Positions 7,706 through 17,165 of a stretch of DNA of 64,000 nt are shown piece after piece; the stretch's first letter is position 1; each line of letters begins with the position of its first letter. Made by a program: the position numbers and the translations under genes. The notes under the pieces are model-generated. The model was given only the letters and a program-made list of their open reading frames with translations. It was not told the DNA's origin and searched no databases. The stretch covers positions 1 through 64,000 of the forward strand of contig JAVKLS010000013.1 of the NCBI GenBank assembly GCA_031538565.1, given 5' to 3'. Source of the stretch: JASGCK01 sp031538565 (GTDB lineage Bacteria; Pseudomonadota; Gammaproteobacteria; Burkholderiales; Burkholderiaceae_C).

Positions 7706-9259
7706 ATGTTGATCGAAAACTTTCCTCCCATCATGTTTGCGGGCTTGATTGTTGTCATGCTCATTGGCTTTCCCGTCGCGTTTTCGCTAGCCGCTTTGGG
7801 ACTTGGCTGCGGTTTTTTTGCCATCGAAATGGGTTGGTTCCCTGCGCAGTACATGAGCAATTTGCCGCTTGCCATGTTCTCCATCTTGAGCAACGACCTC
7901 TTGCTTGCCATTCCTTTCTTTACCTTTATGGGCACGATTTTGGAAAAGTGCGGCTTGGCAGAAGATATGCTGGACTCGATGGGGCAACTCTTTGGTCCCG
8001 TGCGGGGAGGGCTTGGCTACTCGGTCATCATCGTCGGATTTATCTTGGGGGCGATCACAGGTACGGTGGCAGGGCAGGTCATCGCAATGGCGCTTATTTC
8101 TTTGCCCGTCATGATTCGCTACGGCTACAACATGCGCTACGCCACAGGCGTGCTGGCGGCATCTGGCACCATTACCCAGCTTGTTCCGCCCTCTTTGGTG
8201 CTGGTAGTACTGGCAGACCAATTGGGCACGCCCGTAGGCGATATGTACAAAGGCGCTTGGGGTCCCTCCATTTTGCAAATCGGTCTTTTTGCGCTCTACA
8301 CCTATGGACTGGGTGTCATCAAACCACACTACGTGCCAGGCGTACCCAAAGAAGCGCGTACTTTAAACGGCTGGGCACTTTGGAAAAAATGCCTGAAGGG
8401 CATTATTCCTTCGGCAATTTTGATTTTTACCGTACTGGGCTCTATGGGTGGTCTGCCCTTCCAAAACACGGCTATTGCAACGCCCACCGAGGCAGGCGCC
8501 ATGGGCGTTGTGGGTTCGCTCATTTTGGCCGCCATCCATAAGCGGCTGACCAAAGAGTTGCTTTGGGAGGCGATGCACAGCACCATGCGCCTAACCGCGA
8601 TGGTGGTCTTTATTTTGATTGGATCACGCGTATTTAGCCAGGTCTTTCAAGGTGTGGACGGCTCAAAATGGGTAGAGCACTTGCTCACAGGCTTGCCTGG
8701 CGGACAAGTTGGTTTTTTAATCGTCGTCAATATCTTTGTATTTTTCTTGGCATTCTTTTTAGACTTTTTTGAAATTGCGTTCATCATCGTCCCCATGCTC
8801 GCACCTGTTGCCGCCAAGCTGGGCATCAATCTAGTATGGTTTGGCGTGTTACTGTGCGTCAACTTGCAAACCAGCTTTATGCATCCGCCGTTTGGCTTTG
8901 CGCTCTTTTATTTGCGGGGCATTGCCGACACCCTCTTCAAAGAAAAACGCATCGCCAAACCTGTGTTGTCCAATGATATTTATTTGGGCTCCATTCCGTG
9001 GGTGTTGATGCAAATTATGCTGGTTGCAATTGTGATTTTTGTACCGCAAAGCGTGACCATGTTCCTAGACAAAGAAGAGGTCATTGACATCGACAAAGTC
9101 AAAATTGAAATGCCTGCCGATGAGGAAAAAGTCGATCCCTCATCGCTGCTCACCGATGGCAAGCAAGACGCGGACAAAGAGAAAGCGGCTGACGATGCAA
9201 GCGAAAAGAAATCTGCTGACGATGATCAAAAAGCGCTTGACGCCTTAATGAAAAAGTGA
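7706..9259 (+). CDS. TRAP transporter large permease (DctM type)
   Basis: This is the 12-helix ion-coupled channel subunit of the transporter begun by the preceding gene. The family hallmarks are GFPVAFSLAALGLG near the start, GAITGTVAGQVIAMALISLP, and NLQTSFMHPPFGFALFYLRG in the last third. At 517 residues it is longer than usual because of a hydrophilic tail from about residue 455, rich in Asp, Glu and Lys (for example DADKEKAADDASEKKSADDD). This tail should face the cytoplasm, and its role is unknown. The stop overlaps the GTG start of the next gene (GTGA), suggesting translational coupling. Confidence 0.92.
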   Translation: MLIENFPPIMFAGLIVVMLIGFPVAFSLAALGLGCGFFAIEMGWFPAQYMSNLPLAMFSILSNDLLLAIPFFTFMGTILEKCGLAEDMLDSMGQLFGPVRGGLGYSVIIVGFILGAITGTVAGQVIAMALISLPVMIRYGYNMRYATGVLAASGTITQLVPPSLVLVVLADQLGTPVGDMYKGAWGPSILQIGLFALYTYGLGVIKPHYVPGVPKEARTLNGWALWKKCLKGIIPSAILIFTVLGSMGGLPFQNTAIATPTEAGAMGVVGSLILAAIHKRLTKELLWEAMHSTMRLTAMVVFILIGSRVFSQVFQGVDGSKWVEHLLTGLPGGQVGFLIVVNIFVFFLAFFLDFFEIAFIIVPMLAPVAAKLGINLVWFGVLLCVNLQTSFMHPPFGFALFYLRGIADTLFKEKRIAKPVLSNDIYLGSIPWVLMQIMLVAIVIFVPQSVTMFLDKEEVIDIDKVKIEMPADEEKVDPSSLLTDGKQDADKEKAADDASEKKSADDDQKALDALMKK

Positions 9260-9684
9260 GCCTCTCCTCACCTGCGTTTTCGCGTCCATTCAAACTTTTG
9301 GCGCTCTCGATTGTGACCGCGAGCGCCAGTTGGATGTATGAACTATGGTCAACGGGACGCCTTGCGAGCAACTACGAGGCAAGTCTGTCAAACGGACTCA
9401 TTTGGCTCGTACTTGGCTGGGTCTTAATGGCATGGACACTCGTCGCCATTTACCGCAGTCGCACCACGCTTGCTGATGGCAAACTTATCCAAACATGGAT
9501 TTGGGACAAAGAAGTCTTACTGGATCACATCGCCTACGCCAAACTGATACGCATTAGGGGCTTCGATTGGCTCATCGCCCCACGTCTTTACGTGCGAACC
9601 GTGATGGGTAAATTCACCGTCTTCTACGCGGCGCAAAAACCCATGCTCGTTGAGTTTGAAAAATTAGCCACGCGTAGCCACTAA
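9256..9684 (+). CDS. hypothetical two-helix membrane protein coupled to TRAP permease
   Basis: The 142-residue product starts with GTG overlapping the TGA of the large permease gene. Two hydrophobic segments (about 12-30 and 46-64) are followed by a hydrophilic beta-rich part beginning SRTTLADGKLIQTW and ending near FEKLATRSH. This pattern resembles small bacterial membrane proteins with a PH-like domain. No function is assigned. Coupling to the transporter gene suggests a role in its assembly or regulation, but this is inference. Confidence 0.7.
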   Translation: MSLSSPAFSRPFKLLALSIVTASASWMYELWSTGRLASNYEASLSNGLIWLVLGWVLMAWTLVAIYRSRTTLADGKLIQTWIWDKEVLLDHIAYAKLIRIRGFDWLIAPRLYVRTVMGKFTVFYAAQKPMLVEFEKLATRSH

Positions 9685-9741
9685 CAACGCCGCGCGGCAA
9701 TCACATTGCCCGCGCCCACAAGGGGACGCATGGCAGGTGAC

Positions 9742-10902
9742 TTAGATACTCGCCTTCAGCGCCGCCGCTTTATCAGTATGCTCCCACGTGAACTCTGGCT
9801 CGTCGCGCCCAAAGTGTCCGTAGGCAGCTGTTTTTTGATAAATAGGACGCAGTAAATCCAGCATTTGCACAATGCCTTTGGGGCGCAGGTCAAAGTGTTC
9901 GCCTACCAAATGACTTAGTTTTTCATCACTAATTCTTCCCGTGCCAAACGTCGTCACCATCACGCTGGTGGGCTTGGCAATGCCAATGGCATAGCTGACT
10001 TGCAGCTGGCACTTGGTTGCCAATCCCGCGGCCACAATGTTCTTTGCCACATAACGCGCCGCATACGCCGCTGAGCGATCAACCTTGCTAGGGTCTTTGC
10101 CAGAAAACGCGCCACCACCATGCGGCGCTGCTCCGCCATAGGTGTCCACAATGATTTTTCGCCCCGTCAGCCCGCAATCGCCTTGTGGGCCGCCAATAAC
10201 GAACCGTCCTGTGGGGTTAATCAGATATCGAATATCGCCCTTCATAAGCTCCTTAGGCAACACAGGTTTGATGATGTCTTCAATCACCGCCTCTTCGATG
10301 GCCTTGTGCGTCATTTCAGGCGCATGCTGTGTGGACACCACCACGGTATCGACGCTGTGCACTTTGCCATCCACGTATTTCAGGGTGATTTGTGATTTGG
10401 CATCGGGGCGCAGCCACGGCAAGCGACCATCTTTGCGTAGCTGCGCTTGGCGCTCCATGATGCGATGACTGTAATAAATCGCGGCAGGCATGAGGGCGGG
10501 CGTTTCGTCGCAGGCATAACCAAACATCAAACCTTGATCACCCGCGCCTTGGTCTAGGTCGAGTCCCTGCCCTTCATTGACGCCTTGCGCGATGTCTTGG
10601 CTTTGCTTGTCGTAACACACCATCACGGCACAGCCCTTGTAGTCGATGCCGTACTCCGTGTTGTCGTAACCAATGCGTTTAATAGTGTCGCGAGCCACCT
10701 GGATGTAGTCCACATTCGCACCCGTGGTAATTTCGCCTGCCAAGACGACAAGCCCCGTATTGCATAGCGTTTCAGCTGCTACGCGGCTGTGCTTGTCTTG
10801 TGTGAAAATTGCATCAAGGATGGCATCTGAAATTTGATCCGCGACTTTGTCGGGATGACCTTCAGATACCGATTCCGAGGTAAAAAAATAATCGTTAGCC
10901 AT
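9742..10902 (-). CDS. metK: S-adenosylmethionine synthetase
   Basis: MetK makes S-adenosylmethionine from methionine and ATP. The start at 10902 (MANDYFFTSESVSEGHPDKV) lies 9 bases after AAGGAG; an ATG two codons upstream is too close to that site. The 386-residue protein has the methionine/ATP motif GHPDK, the signature GAGDQG (written DQGAGDQGLMFGYA) and the glycine-rich GGGAFSGKDPSKVDRS. Length is normal. The 124-bp gap to the divergent acyltransferase gene holds both promoters; no SAM riboswitch could be recognised in it. Confidence 0.97.
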   Translation of the reverse strand: MANDYFFTSESVSEGHPDKVADQISDAILDAIFTQDKHSRVAAETLCNTGLVVLAGEITTGANVDYIQVARDTIKRIGYDNTEYGIDYKGCAVMVCYDKQSQDIAQGVNEGQGLDLDQGAGDQGLMFGYACDETPALMPAAIYYSHRIMERQAQLRKDGRLPWLRPDAKSQITLKYVDGKVHSVDTVVVSTQHAPEMTHKAIEEAVIEDIIKPVLPKELMKGDIRYLINPTGRFVIGGPQGDCGLTGRKIIVDTYGGAAPHGGGAFSGKDPSKVDRSAAYAARYVAKNIVAAGLATKCQLQVSYAIGIAKPTSVMVTTFGTGRISDEKLSHLVGEHFDLRPKGIVQMLDLLRPIYQKTAAYGHFGRDEPEFTWEHTDKAAALKASI

Positions 10903-11026
10903 TCGCATAAACTCCTTCTTGAGACTGGGCGCGTTGCCAGCACCAGAGAAATTCTTAGGCCTTGGCGAACGCTTTAGCAAAATTTTTTAACGTCTCCTTG
11001 CAAATTGTTCAATAACTCGGCGACGT

Positions 11027-11899
11027 GTGTATTCTAAATCCATTTTGAAACCCATCTTTCATCTGCTCTCGCATTTCCCGCTCGTCCTGCTGCACGCCAT
11101 AGGCGCGTTGCTAGGACTGGGGGCGTGGCTATGCTCACGCGTTTACCGCCAGCGCCTGCACGCTAACGCACGCCTTGCAGGCTATGGCCGGCGCACAAGG
11201 CTTGGCGCAGCAGCGCAAGCGGGCATGATGATTACCGAACTGCCGCGCCTGTGGCTAGGTCGCCCTGTGCACGTGGCTTGGCAAAATCGTCCAGCGCTAG
11301 ATGCCGTTTTTGCGCAAGCACACAGCCGCGATGAAGGCATCATTTTTCTCACCCCACACTTAGGTAGCTGGGAAATGGCAGGACAAGCGATTGCCAACGC
11401 CTGCAACGCACACGGCAAAACACTGACCGTGATGTACAAGCCCGCCAAACAAGCGGCACTGGCGAGCATTGTTAAAACCTCGCGCCAGCGCCCTAGTCTG
11501 CAAACTGTGCCAGCAAACGCCAGCGGTGTGCGGCAAATGCTTCGTGCCCTCAAAACAGGAGGCGCAATTGGCCTGCTGCCTGACCAAGTCCCGCAAAGCG
11601 GAATGGGCGTTTGGTCTAATGTATTTAACAAACCCGCCTACACCATGACGCTGGCAGCCAAACTAGCGCAATCGCACAACTGCCCTGTGGTGATGGTGTG
11701 GTGCGAGCGCCTTTGGTTTGGCGGCGGTTACCAGGTCTATACGCAGCGCTTAACGCTCACGCTGGACACCCCCTTAGACGATGTGGTGCGGCAAATCAAT
11801 GTAGGCATTGAAACCGCCATCCGCGCCTTACCCAGCCAATATCTGTGGGGCTACGCACGCTACAAACAGCCCAAGGACGCCTTGCAAAAATCGGAGTAG
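11027..11899 (+). CDS. lysophospholipid/lipid A acyltransferase (LpxL/HtrB family)
   Basis: The 290-residue protein belongs to the LPLAT family that transfers late acyl chains to lipid A at the inner membrane. A hydrophobic N-terminal anchor (residues 12-36) precedes the catalytic HxxxxE-type motif in TPHLGSWEMAG, a GAIGLLPDQVP block, and a C-terminal QYLWGYARYK motif typical of bacterial lauroyl-type acyltransferases (usually W.Y.RFK). The start codon is GTG. It is divergent from metK. Whether it adds the first or second secondary acyl chain cannot be told. Confidence 0.85.
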   Translation: MYSKSILKPIFHLLSHFPLVLLHAIGALLGLGAWLCSRVYRQRLHANARLAGYGRRTRLGAAAQAGMMITELPRLWLGRPVHVAWQNRPALDAVFAQAHSRDEGIIFLTPHLGSWEMAGQAIANACNAHGKTLTVMYKPAKQAALASIVKTSRQRPSLQTVPANASGVRQMLRALKTGGAIGLLPDQVPQSGMGVWSNVFNKPAYTMTLAAKLAQSHNCPVVMVWCERLWFGGGYQVYTQRLTLTLDTPLDDVVRQINVGIETAIRALPSQYLWGYARYKQPKDALQKSE

Positions 11900-11936
11900 T
11901 CGCTAATCCGATTTTAGTTTTGCCAACGGGGCGGAC

Positions 11937-11993
11937 GTGGGTACTAACGGGTACGCCTGATTCGCCTTGTTTCAAAATTGCCATGATTTGGCT
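11937..11993 (-). pseudogene. IS3-family OrfA fragment in IS-derived intergenic DNA
   Basis: Nineteen codons on the minus strand read SQIMAILKQGESGVPVSTH, which matches the start of IS3-family transposase OrfA (normally ...SQIMAILKQ.E.G.PV). The frame is unrelated on both sides, so only a scrap remains. The rest of 11900-12174 has no gene. It holds the 12-mer tggctaggttca (11989-12000) and gcggacaattcat (12134-12146), both related to IS remnants at the window start. The interval is therefore a graveyard of insertion-sequence pieces between two host genes. Confidence 0.6.
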
Positions 11994-12174
11994 AGGTTCA
12001 TCACGGCCTTAGGTTGTTGGCTGACTATGACGAGAACGGGCGCTTGATTGAGCCGCAAAGGAGGAATGGCACAACGGGATAATGAGTCGCATGGCCGTGA
12101 TTGTGGGCTTATGTCCCGCCCCGCAATCTGGGCCGCAAATGCGGACAATTCATGAGCTCTAAAAGCGGATAAGT

Positions 12175-13779
12175 CTATTTATTCGTAACACTATTTACTC
12201 GCAACACCCCCAGCACGGTGAGCACGGGCACGCAAAGTCCTAGTCCCGCAGCCCATAGCAGCATGGCCGTGAGGTCGGTGTAATTGGCGGCCGTCGTAAC
12301 TTGCTGCGTCAGCGGATCACGCACCTGGCGTTCCAATAAAAAAATCTGATTAAGGTATTTGGTTCCAAGCTGCGCCGCCGATAGCGCCAAATTGGTAAAC
12401 GATGCCATCACCGCAAAGTAAGTTGCTTTCAACGCGGGCGGCGCTGTTTGCGCAATCCACGCCAGCATAGGGATCATGGCGATTTGTGACAGCGGCGACT
12501 CTAACGCCGTATCGGCAATGCCAATAAAACGCGCGTCCACCACGCCCCCCGTCATGCGCGACGTCCACTCGTGCAACCCCATGCTCATGCCGATATTAGG
12601 TAGCGCAATCACAAACTGCGCCACACTCAGCCACACAATGGTGGAGGCGACACTACGGTGCGCTGCCCAGCCGCGCAGCGCAAGCAAGCCCACGAGGGTC
12701 AGCGCGTAGCTGATAAACGACAGCACCGCTTGAAAGTGCTGGTCGTAGCCCAAAACGTCAATCGCCCACCACGTTAGCCCCTCACCTGCGCTTGGCATAG
12801 CGCGAAACATAAAAATCACAATCGCCGTTGCCCACAAGCTTTGTTTTGCCTCGGGTACAAGGTCCTTGGTGATTTGCTGAATCAGAAAAATCAAAATTAC
12901 CAACGAACCCACAAACACCAGTTCTTGCCCATACCGCCAAGGCGAAAGTCCCATGCCGACACTGAGCGTAATAAACACGGCACTACCCACAAGCAACGCC
13001 ATGTTGGGCTTTGTCGTTGTTACGGTGCGCGGCACTTGGACCGAGTGAAGTTGTTGCCGCTTTTGCAGCCAATGCCACAGCCAGATACCCGTCACGGAAA
13101 TCAGCGGAATCAACAGCGAGCCTTGGTACACACGCAAATAAAGTGTGGATTTCTCCGCTTGCGAGAGCTTGTCCGCGCCTGCAAACAGCACGATGTTGAC
13201 AATGGCAATTAAAAGCGCGCCACTCATCACCGCGACACGTCCCAGCGTTTGCATGGTCGTGTGCTTGGCGTGCAAAGCCTCGCCAGACAAAGGATTGCCC
13301 GCCTCATCCACCAGCGGGACGGCCTCTACCGTCATGGCGTCACCCACCACATCTTGCAGCACAAAGCCCATAGGCAGCAGCAGCGTAGCCAAAACAAACC
13401 ACGCTTTGGTGCTGGCGTACAGATTCATCTGTGCCAAATTGCTAATCAATCCCGCAAAAATAAGAAAGCTCGCAGCCATCAGCAAGCCGCCCAAATACAC
13501 CATCCAACTTTTGTAACGCCACATCAAATCTACGGTATGACCTAGCGGCATTTTGATGACGTAGGGCATGGCAGACCAAAACGCAAGCCCCGCCAAAAAC
13601 TCCGCCGACAAATCCAAATGTTCTTTTACAAAAAATGTGCCCGCAATGCCAGAGAAGCCTTGAATGCCCGCAGCAAAATAAATCATCATGGGCGGCAGGT
13701 ACGACCATTGCCAACTGTTTTTCAGCTCGCGCAAGCCGTGCGAAAATCGCAGCTTTAAATTTTTAGACAGGTTCATCAT
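12175..13779 (-). CDS. AmpG/BT1-like major facilitator permease
   Basis: The roughly 534-residue membrane protein has 12 or more hydrophobic segments of the major facilitator type. Near the N-terminus, PPMMIYFAAGIQGFSGIAGTF and MPYVIKMPLGHTVDLMWRYK recall AmpG muropeptide permeases and folate-biopterin (BT1) transporters, so the substrate is uncertain. The start is taken at 13779 (MMNLSKNLKL). An ATG at 13845 in frame would add 22 residues. Either way the 5' end overlaps the start of divergent fabI, leaving no separate promoter region, and no clear ribosome-binding site is visible for either start. Confidence 0.7.
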   Translation of the reverse strand: MMNLSKNLKLRFSHGLRELKNSWQWSYLPPMMIYFAAGIQGFSGIAGTFFVKEHLDLSAEFLAGLAFWSAMPYVIKMPLGHTVDLMWRYKSWMVYLGGLLMAASFLIFAGLISNLAQMNLYASTKAWFVLATLLLPMGFVLQDVVGDAMTVEAVPLVDEAGNPLSGEALHAKHTTMQTLGRVAVMSGALLIAIVNIVLFAGADKLSQAEKSTLYLRVYQGSLLIPLISVTGIWLWHWLQKRQQLHSVQVPRTVTTTKPNMALLVGSAVFITLSVGMGLSPWRYGQELVFVGSLVILIFLIQQITKDLVPEAKQSLWATAIVIFMFRAMPSAGEGLTWWAIDVLGYDQHFQAVLSFISYALTLVGLLALRGWAAHRSVASTIVWLSVAQFVIALPNIGMSMGLHEWTSRMTGGVVDARFIGIADTALESPLSQIAMIPMLAWIAQTAPPALKATYFAVMASFTNLALSAAQLGTKYLNQIFLLERQVRDPLTQQVTTAANYTDLTAMLLWAAGLGLCVPVLTVLGVLRVNSVTNK

Positions 13780-14584
13780 GGGCAAAACTGGATTTCTCGC
13801 AGGTAAAAAATTATTGATCACGGGCGTTCTTTCAAACCGCTCCATCGCCTACGGCATTGCCAAAGCCTGCCGCGCACAAGGGGCGGAACTGGCATTTAGC
13901 TACGTGGGCGAGCGCTTCAAAGAGCGCATGACCGAGTTCGCTGCTGATTTTGACTCTAAATTGATTTTTGATTGCGATGTGGGTAGCGATGAGCAAATCA
14001 CCGCCATGTTTACCGCTCTGTCCAAAACCTGGCCGCGCTTTGATGGCTTTGTACACGCTATTGGCTTTGCACCGCGCGAAGCCATTGCTGGCGACTTCTT
14101 AGACGGCTTATCACGCGAAGGTTTTCAAATTGCGCACGACATCAGCAGCTACAGCTTCCCCGCAATGGCAAAGGCGGCGCTGCCCATGCTCAATCCCAAG
14201 TCGGCTCTGCTCACGCTGACCTATTTGGGTGCGCTGCGCGTTGTACCCAACTACAACACTATGGGGCTGGCAAAGGCGTCACTAGAGGCATCGGTGCGCT
14301 ACCTTGCAGAGTCTTTGGGTCCTAAAGAAGTGCGCGTCAACGGCATTAGCGCAGGCCCCATCAAAACCTTGGCAGCCAGCGGCATTAAAGGCTTTGGAAA
14401 AATTTTATCGGTCGTGGCGCAAACTTCACCCATTCGCCGCAACGTCACGATTGACGACGTGGGCAATGTGGCGGCGTTTTTACTCTCCGATTTAGCAGCG
14501 GGTGTGAGCGCCGAAATTACCTACGTGGATGGCGGCTTTAGCAATGTGGTTGGCGGCATTGCCGAGTCCAACACCGCAGAATAA
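13778..14584 (+). CDS. fabI: enoyl-[acyl-carrier-protein] reductase [NADH]
   Basis: FabI reduces trans-2-enoyl-ACP, the last step of each fatty-acid elongation round. The 268-residue protein starts MGKTGFLAGKKLLITGV, with the divergent cofactor-binding Gly motif of this short-chain dehydrogenase branch. It has SIGFAP-like VHAIGFAPRE, and the catalytic Tyr/Lys pair in NYNTMGLAKASLE. The ATG at 13778 overlaps the ATG of the divergent permease gene by 2 bp. Its 3' end overlaps the convergent glycosyltransferase gene by 64 bp. Confidence 0.96.
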   Translation: MGKTGFLAGKKLLITGVLSNRSIAYGIAKACRAQGAELAFSYVGERFKERMTEFAADFDSKLIFDCDVGSDEQITAMFTALSKTWPRFDGFVHAIGFAPREAIAGDFLDGLSREGFQIAHDISSYSFPAMAKAALPMLNPKSALLTLTYLGALRVVPNYNTMGLAKASLEASVRYLAESLGPKEVRVNGISAGPIKTLAASGIKGFGKILSVVAQTSPIRRNVTIDDVGNVAAFLLSDLAAGVSAEITYVDGGFSNVVGGIAESNTAE

Positions 14585-15786
14585 ATCTGCACATAGGCGT
14601 CCACCACGGCTTGCCACGAGTGCTCGGCAGCAAAGCGCACTCCGTTATCTGCTAAGGCTTGACACAACTGCGGCTGTGCAAGCAGGCGATTGATGGCGGT
14701 CGCAATCGCTGCCGCGTCCTGTGGGTCGTCCAAAATAAGCGCATTTTTTTCGTGCTCCAAAAACGCGCTAATACCGCAGTAAGTTGCGCTACTGACCACC
14801 ACGGGCAGCCCGTAGGACATAGCCTCTAGCACCACCATTGCAAATCCATCTTCGAGTGTGGGATGCACCAAGCAGTCCGCAGCGCGGTACGCCAAGGCCA
14901 TTTGGCTTTGCGGCCCGACAAAATGCACGCCACCTGCAACGCCCAACTCTTGCGCCATGCGCTTAAATTTAAGGATAGCGCCTGCGCTGCCTACCACCAA
15001 CAGATGGGCGCGTGCAATTTGAGTAGGCTCGGCTTTAAGTATTGCCAACGCAGTCAATAAAGCGGGCAATCCCTTGCGGGCATAGTCGTTACCCACGAAA
15101 AGAACGAGCGGCGTATCTTGCGCAACGCTAACAGGCAAACCAAGCTGCGCTCTTGCTTCGCTTTTGGATAGCGATACATCGGGCGCTGCCACGCCAGGGG
15201 CAATAACGGGCATCTGCGCGCCAATATGCGGATAGGCCACCTGAGCTTGCGTGCGCAGCAACTGCGAAGCTGCAACCACCACACGCTTGGCGCGGCTCTT
15301 CATCCTCGCAGCCTCTAACCACACATAAAACGAAAGACGAGGACTGGTACAAATTTTCAGCCAGCGCAGGGCGCGTTGCCAAGCCGTCCGCCCCTCTAGC
15401 AAATGAAACCTTATGGGACGAACATGCACCGTTTGCACCTGCCCATGCCACGTGTTTTCATGCGAATGCACCACATCAAAACCTTTGTGCGTTTGCCACC
15501 AGGTGCACACGGCAAACAGTAACTGATTCAGCCAGCGCGGACGCGTCAGCGGCCCTGGCACTTTGTGATAAATGACACGGGGATGATGATGCTCACAGCT
15601 TTGAGAAAAAACATGGACTTCAAATTCGGGGGAGCCATCTGGCAATTGCCGATCCGCCAATCCCTCGACCAAGGACACGGCATAGCTTTCAGCGCCCCCC
15701 GCACGGCGCGAAAAGTGACGATTGAAATTGGCAACGCGAATGGGGGCGCGAACAGGCGTGTGAGCAGGTGCGCACGCAGTTGTCAT
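14521..15786 (-). CDS. glycosyltransferase family 4 (WaaG-like)
   Basis: A GT-B fold retaining glycosyltransferase of 421 residues, probably acting on lipopolysaccharide or another surface glycan at the cytoplasmic face. The N-terminal acceptor domain contains FNRHFSRRAGGAESYAVSLVE. The C-terminal nucleotide-sugar domain carries the Ex7E motif in LEDGFAMVVLEAMSYGLPVV. The start at 15786 gives a 4-bp ATGA overlap with the upstream deacetylase gene, better than the ATG at 15804, and implies translational coupling. The donor and acceptor sugars are unknown. Confidence 0.85.
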   Translation of the reverse strand: MTTACAPAHTPVRAPIRVANFNRHFSRRAGGAESYAVSLVEGLADRQLPDGSPEFEVHVFSQSCEHHHPRVIYHKVPGPLTRPRWLNQLLFAVCTWWQTHKGFDVVHSHENTWHGQVQTVHVRPIRFHLLEGRTAWQRALRWLKICTSPRLSFYVWLEAARMKSRAKRVVVAASQLLRTQAQVAYPHIGAQMPVIAPGVAAPDVSLSKSEARAQLGLPVSVAQDTPLVLFVGNDYARKGLPALLTALAILKAEPTQIARAHLLVVGSAGAILKFKRMAQELGVAGGVHFVGPQSQMALAYRAADCLVHPTLEDGFAMVVLEAMSYGLPVVVSSATYCGISAFLEHEKNALILDDPQDAAAIATAINRLLAQPQLCQALADNGVRFAAEHSWQAVVDAYVQIYSAVLDSAMPPTTLLKPPST

Positions 15787-16514
15787 GCTCGCACCATGCG
15801 CCACAATTTAAAAAGGGTGGTGTTTTTAAGTACACCAAAGCGCGGGAGTTCGAATGCCCCACTTTGCGACGTGGCGCAGCCCGTCTCGACCGTGGTGGCG
15901 CTGTCGTAGCCTGCTTGCTGCACCATCCATGCGTGGTTTGCGCCGTAGTAGCCGTATGGATAGCAAAAATGCTGACAAGCCGCGCCCGTTAAAAATTCGA
16001 GTTGCGCCTTCGATGCCGTGATTTCCTCCTGCGCAGCAGCACTGTCACAGGCTCGCAAATCCACGTGATGCTGCGTGTGCGAACCAATTTCTTGTCCGCC
16101 TGCAATCCATTGGCGCATTTCACTCGCCGTCATTAAACGCTTAGCACCAATGCCTTTTGCTGCGTCCCAGCTATTGGTTTGACCCGCCATGTCACTGACC
16201 ACGTAGCAGGTGGACGAAAATCCATACCGCGCCAGCACAGGCTGGGCGTGGGCGAGGTTGTTGCAATAACCATCATCAAACGTAATGCCTACGGCGCGTC
16301 CGTGCGTCGCTACACTTTTTTCGCCGCGCAAATACGCCATCACTTCACTCATATTGACGCCGCGATACCCCAGCGTTTTCAACCACCACATCTGCCGCGC
16401 AAAGCTAGCGGGAGACACAATCAAACTGCGATAGTTGACTCGCACACCGCGCGCGTCCACCTTGGGCGGAATCGCATCGATTTGGTGGTACATCAAAATA
16501 GGAATTCGATTCAT
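15783..16514 (-). CDS. polysaccharide deacetylase (NodB domain)
   Basis: This is a carbohydrate esterase family 4 protein of 243 residues. The NodB metal-site motifs are present: ITFDDGYCNN (catalytic base and metal Asp), SHTQHHVDL (His ligands) and CYPYGYY. It opens with IPILMYHQID, a common start for deacetylases of surface-polysaccharide clusters. No signal peptide is evident, so it may be cytoplasmic. It overlaps the maf gene upstream and the glycosyltransferase downstream by 4 bp each, which suggests that deacetylase and glycosyltransferase work on one glycan. Confidence 0.85.
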   Translation of the reverse strand: MNRIPILMYHQIDAIPPKVDARGVRVNYRSLIVSPASFARQMWWLKTLGYRGVNMSEVMAYLRGEKSVATHGRAVGITFDDGYCNNLAHAQPVLARYGFSSTCYVVSDMAGQTNSWDAAKGIGAKRLMTASEMRQWIAGGQEIGSHTQHHVDLRACDSAAAQEEITASKAQLEFLTGAACQHFCYPYGYYGANHAWMVQQAGYDSATTVETGCATSQSGAFELPRFGVLKNTTLFKLWRMVRA

Positions 16515-17164
16515 AACGCACGCGCCTGCCGAAGTAATTGCGCCGTTTCGTGTAGCGGCAACCCCATGATGCCACTGTAACTGCCCGATATTTTTGCAAT
16601 GAACGCCGCCGCCTGACCTTGCACGCCGTACCCACCCGCCTTGCCAAAGGGTTCGCCCGTGGCAATGTAGGCGGCAAGCTCAGATTTAGACAGCGCTGCA
16701 AAAGTGACCTGCGATTCGGATAGTGCAAAACAGGTTTGCAACTGACTCCCCACATCTCTAGTTGATCGCCCCTCACCCACAAACCAAGCCACGCCAACAG
16801 CCGTCAGGACGCGGTGCGTTTTTCCTGCTAACGCTTGCAGCATCTGCGCGGCAGCTTTTTCGCTCTCGGGCTTGCCGTAAATTACGCGGCCCAGCGCCAC
16901 CGTGGTATCAGCGCACAGGATGGGCGCATCCATCACGCCCCGCTGCGCTGCACGCGCCACCGCCGCCGCCAATTTAAGTCGCGTCACACGCTGCACATAC
17001 GTTTTAGGTGACTCTTGCCCATGAACCACCTCTAAACCTTCCGCATCTTCACCCGCATCTGCAAGCAATAAACGATAGGACACGCCAAGCTGATCCAGCA
17101 ACTGAGCGCGACGTGGACTTTGTGACGCAAGGTAAATCAAGGGTTTGAAGGACGACGCAGACAT
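16511..17164 (-). CDS. maf: Maf-family nucleotide pyrophosphatase (dTTPase/UTPase type)
   Basis: Maf hydrolyses non-canonical or excess nucleoside triphosphates. The 217-residue protein has the N-terminal motif SQSPRRAQLL (the SxSPRR form of the YhdE subgroup, active on dTTP and UTP, rather than the YceF form), the catalytic region CADTTVALG and GKPESEKAAAQMLQALAGKTHRV. It is slightly longer than E. coli YhdE, with an insert before QVTFAALSKSELAAY. It follows rlmH by 1 bp. Confidence 0.9.
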   Translation of the reverse strand: MSASSFKPLIYLASQSPRRAQLLDQLGVSYRLLLADAGEDAEGLEVVHGQESPKTYVQRVTRLKLAAAVARAAQRGVMDAPILCADTTVALGRVIYGKPESEKAAAQMLQALAGKTHRVLTAVGVAWFVGEGRSTRDVGSQLQTCFALSESQVTFAALSKSELAAYIATGEPFGKAGGYGVQGQAAAFIAKISGSYSGIMGLPLHETAQLLRQARAL

Positions 17165-17165
17165 A

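Noticed and set aside
10903..11026. SAM riboswitch upstream of metK
   Set aside because: No conserved aptamer core or terminator could be recognised by eye; a covariance-model search would settle it.
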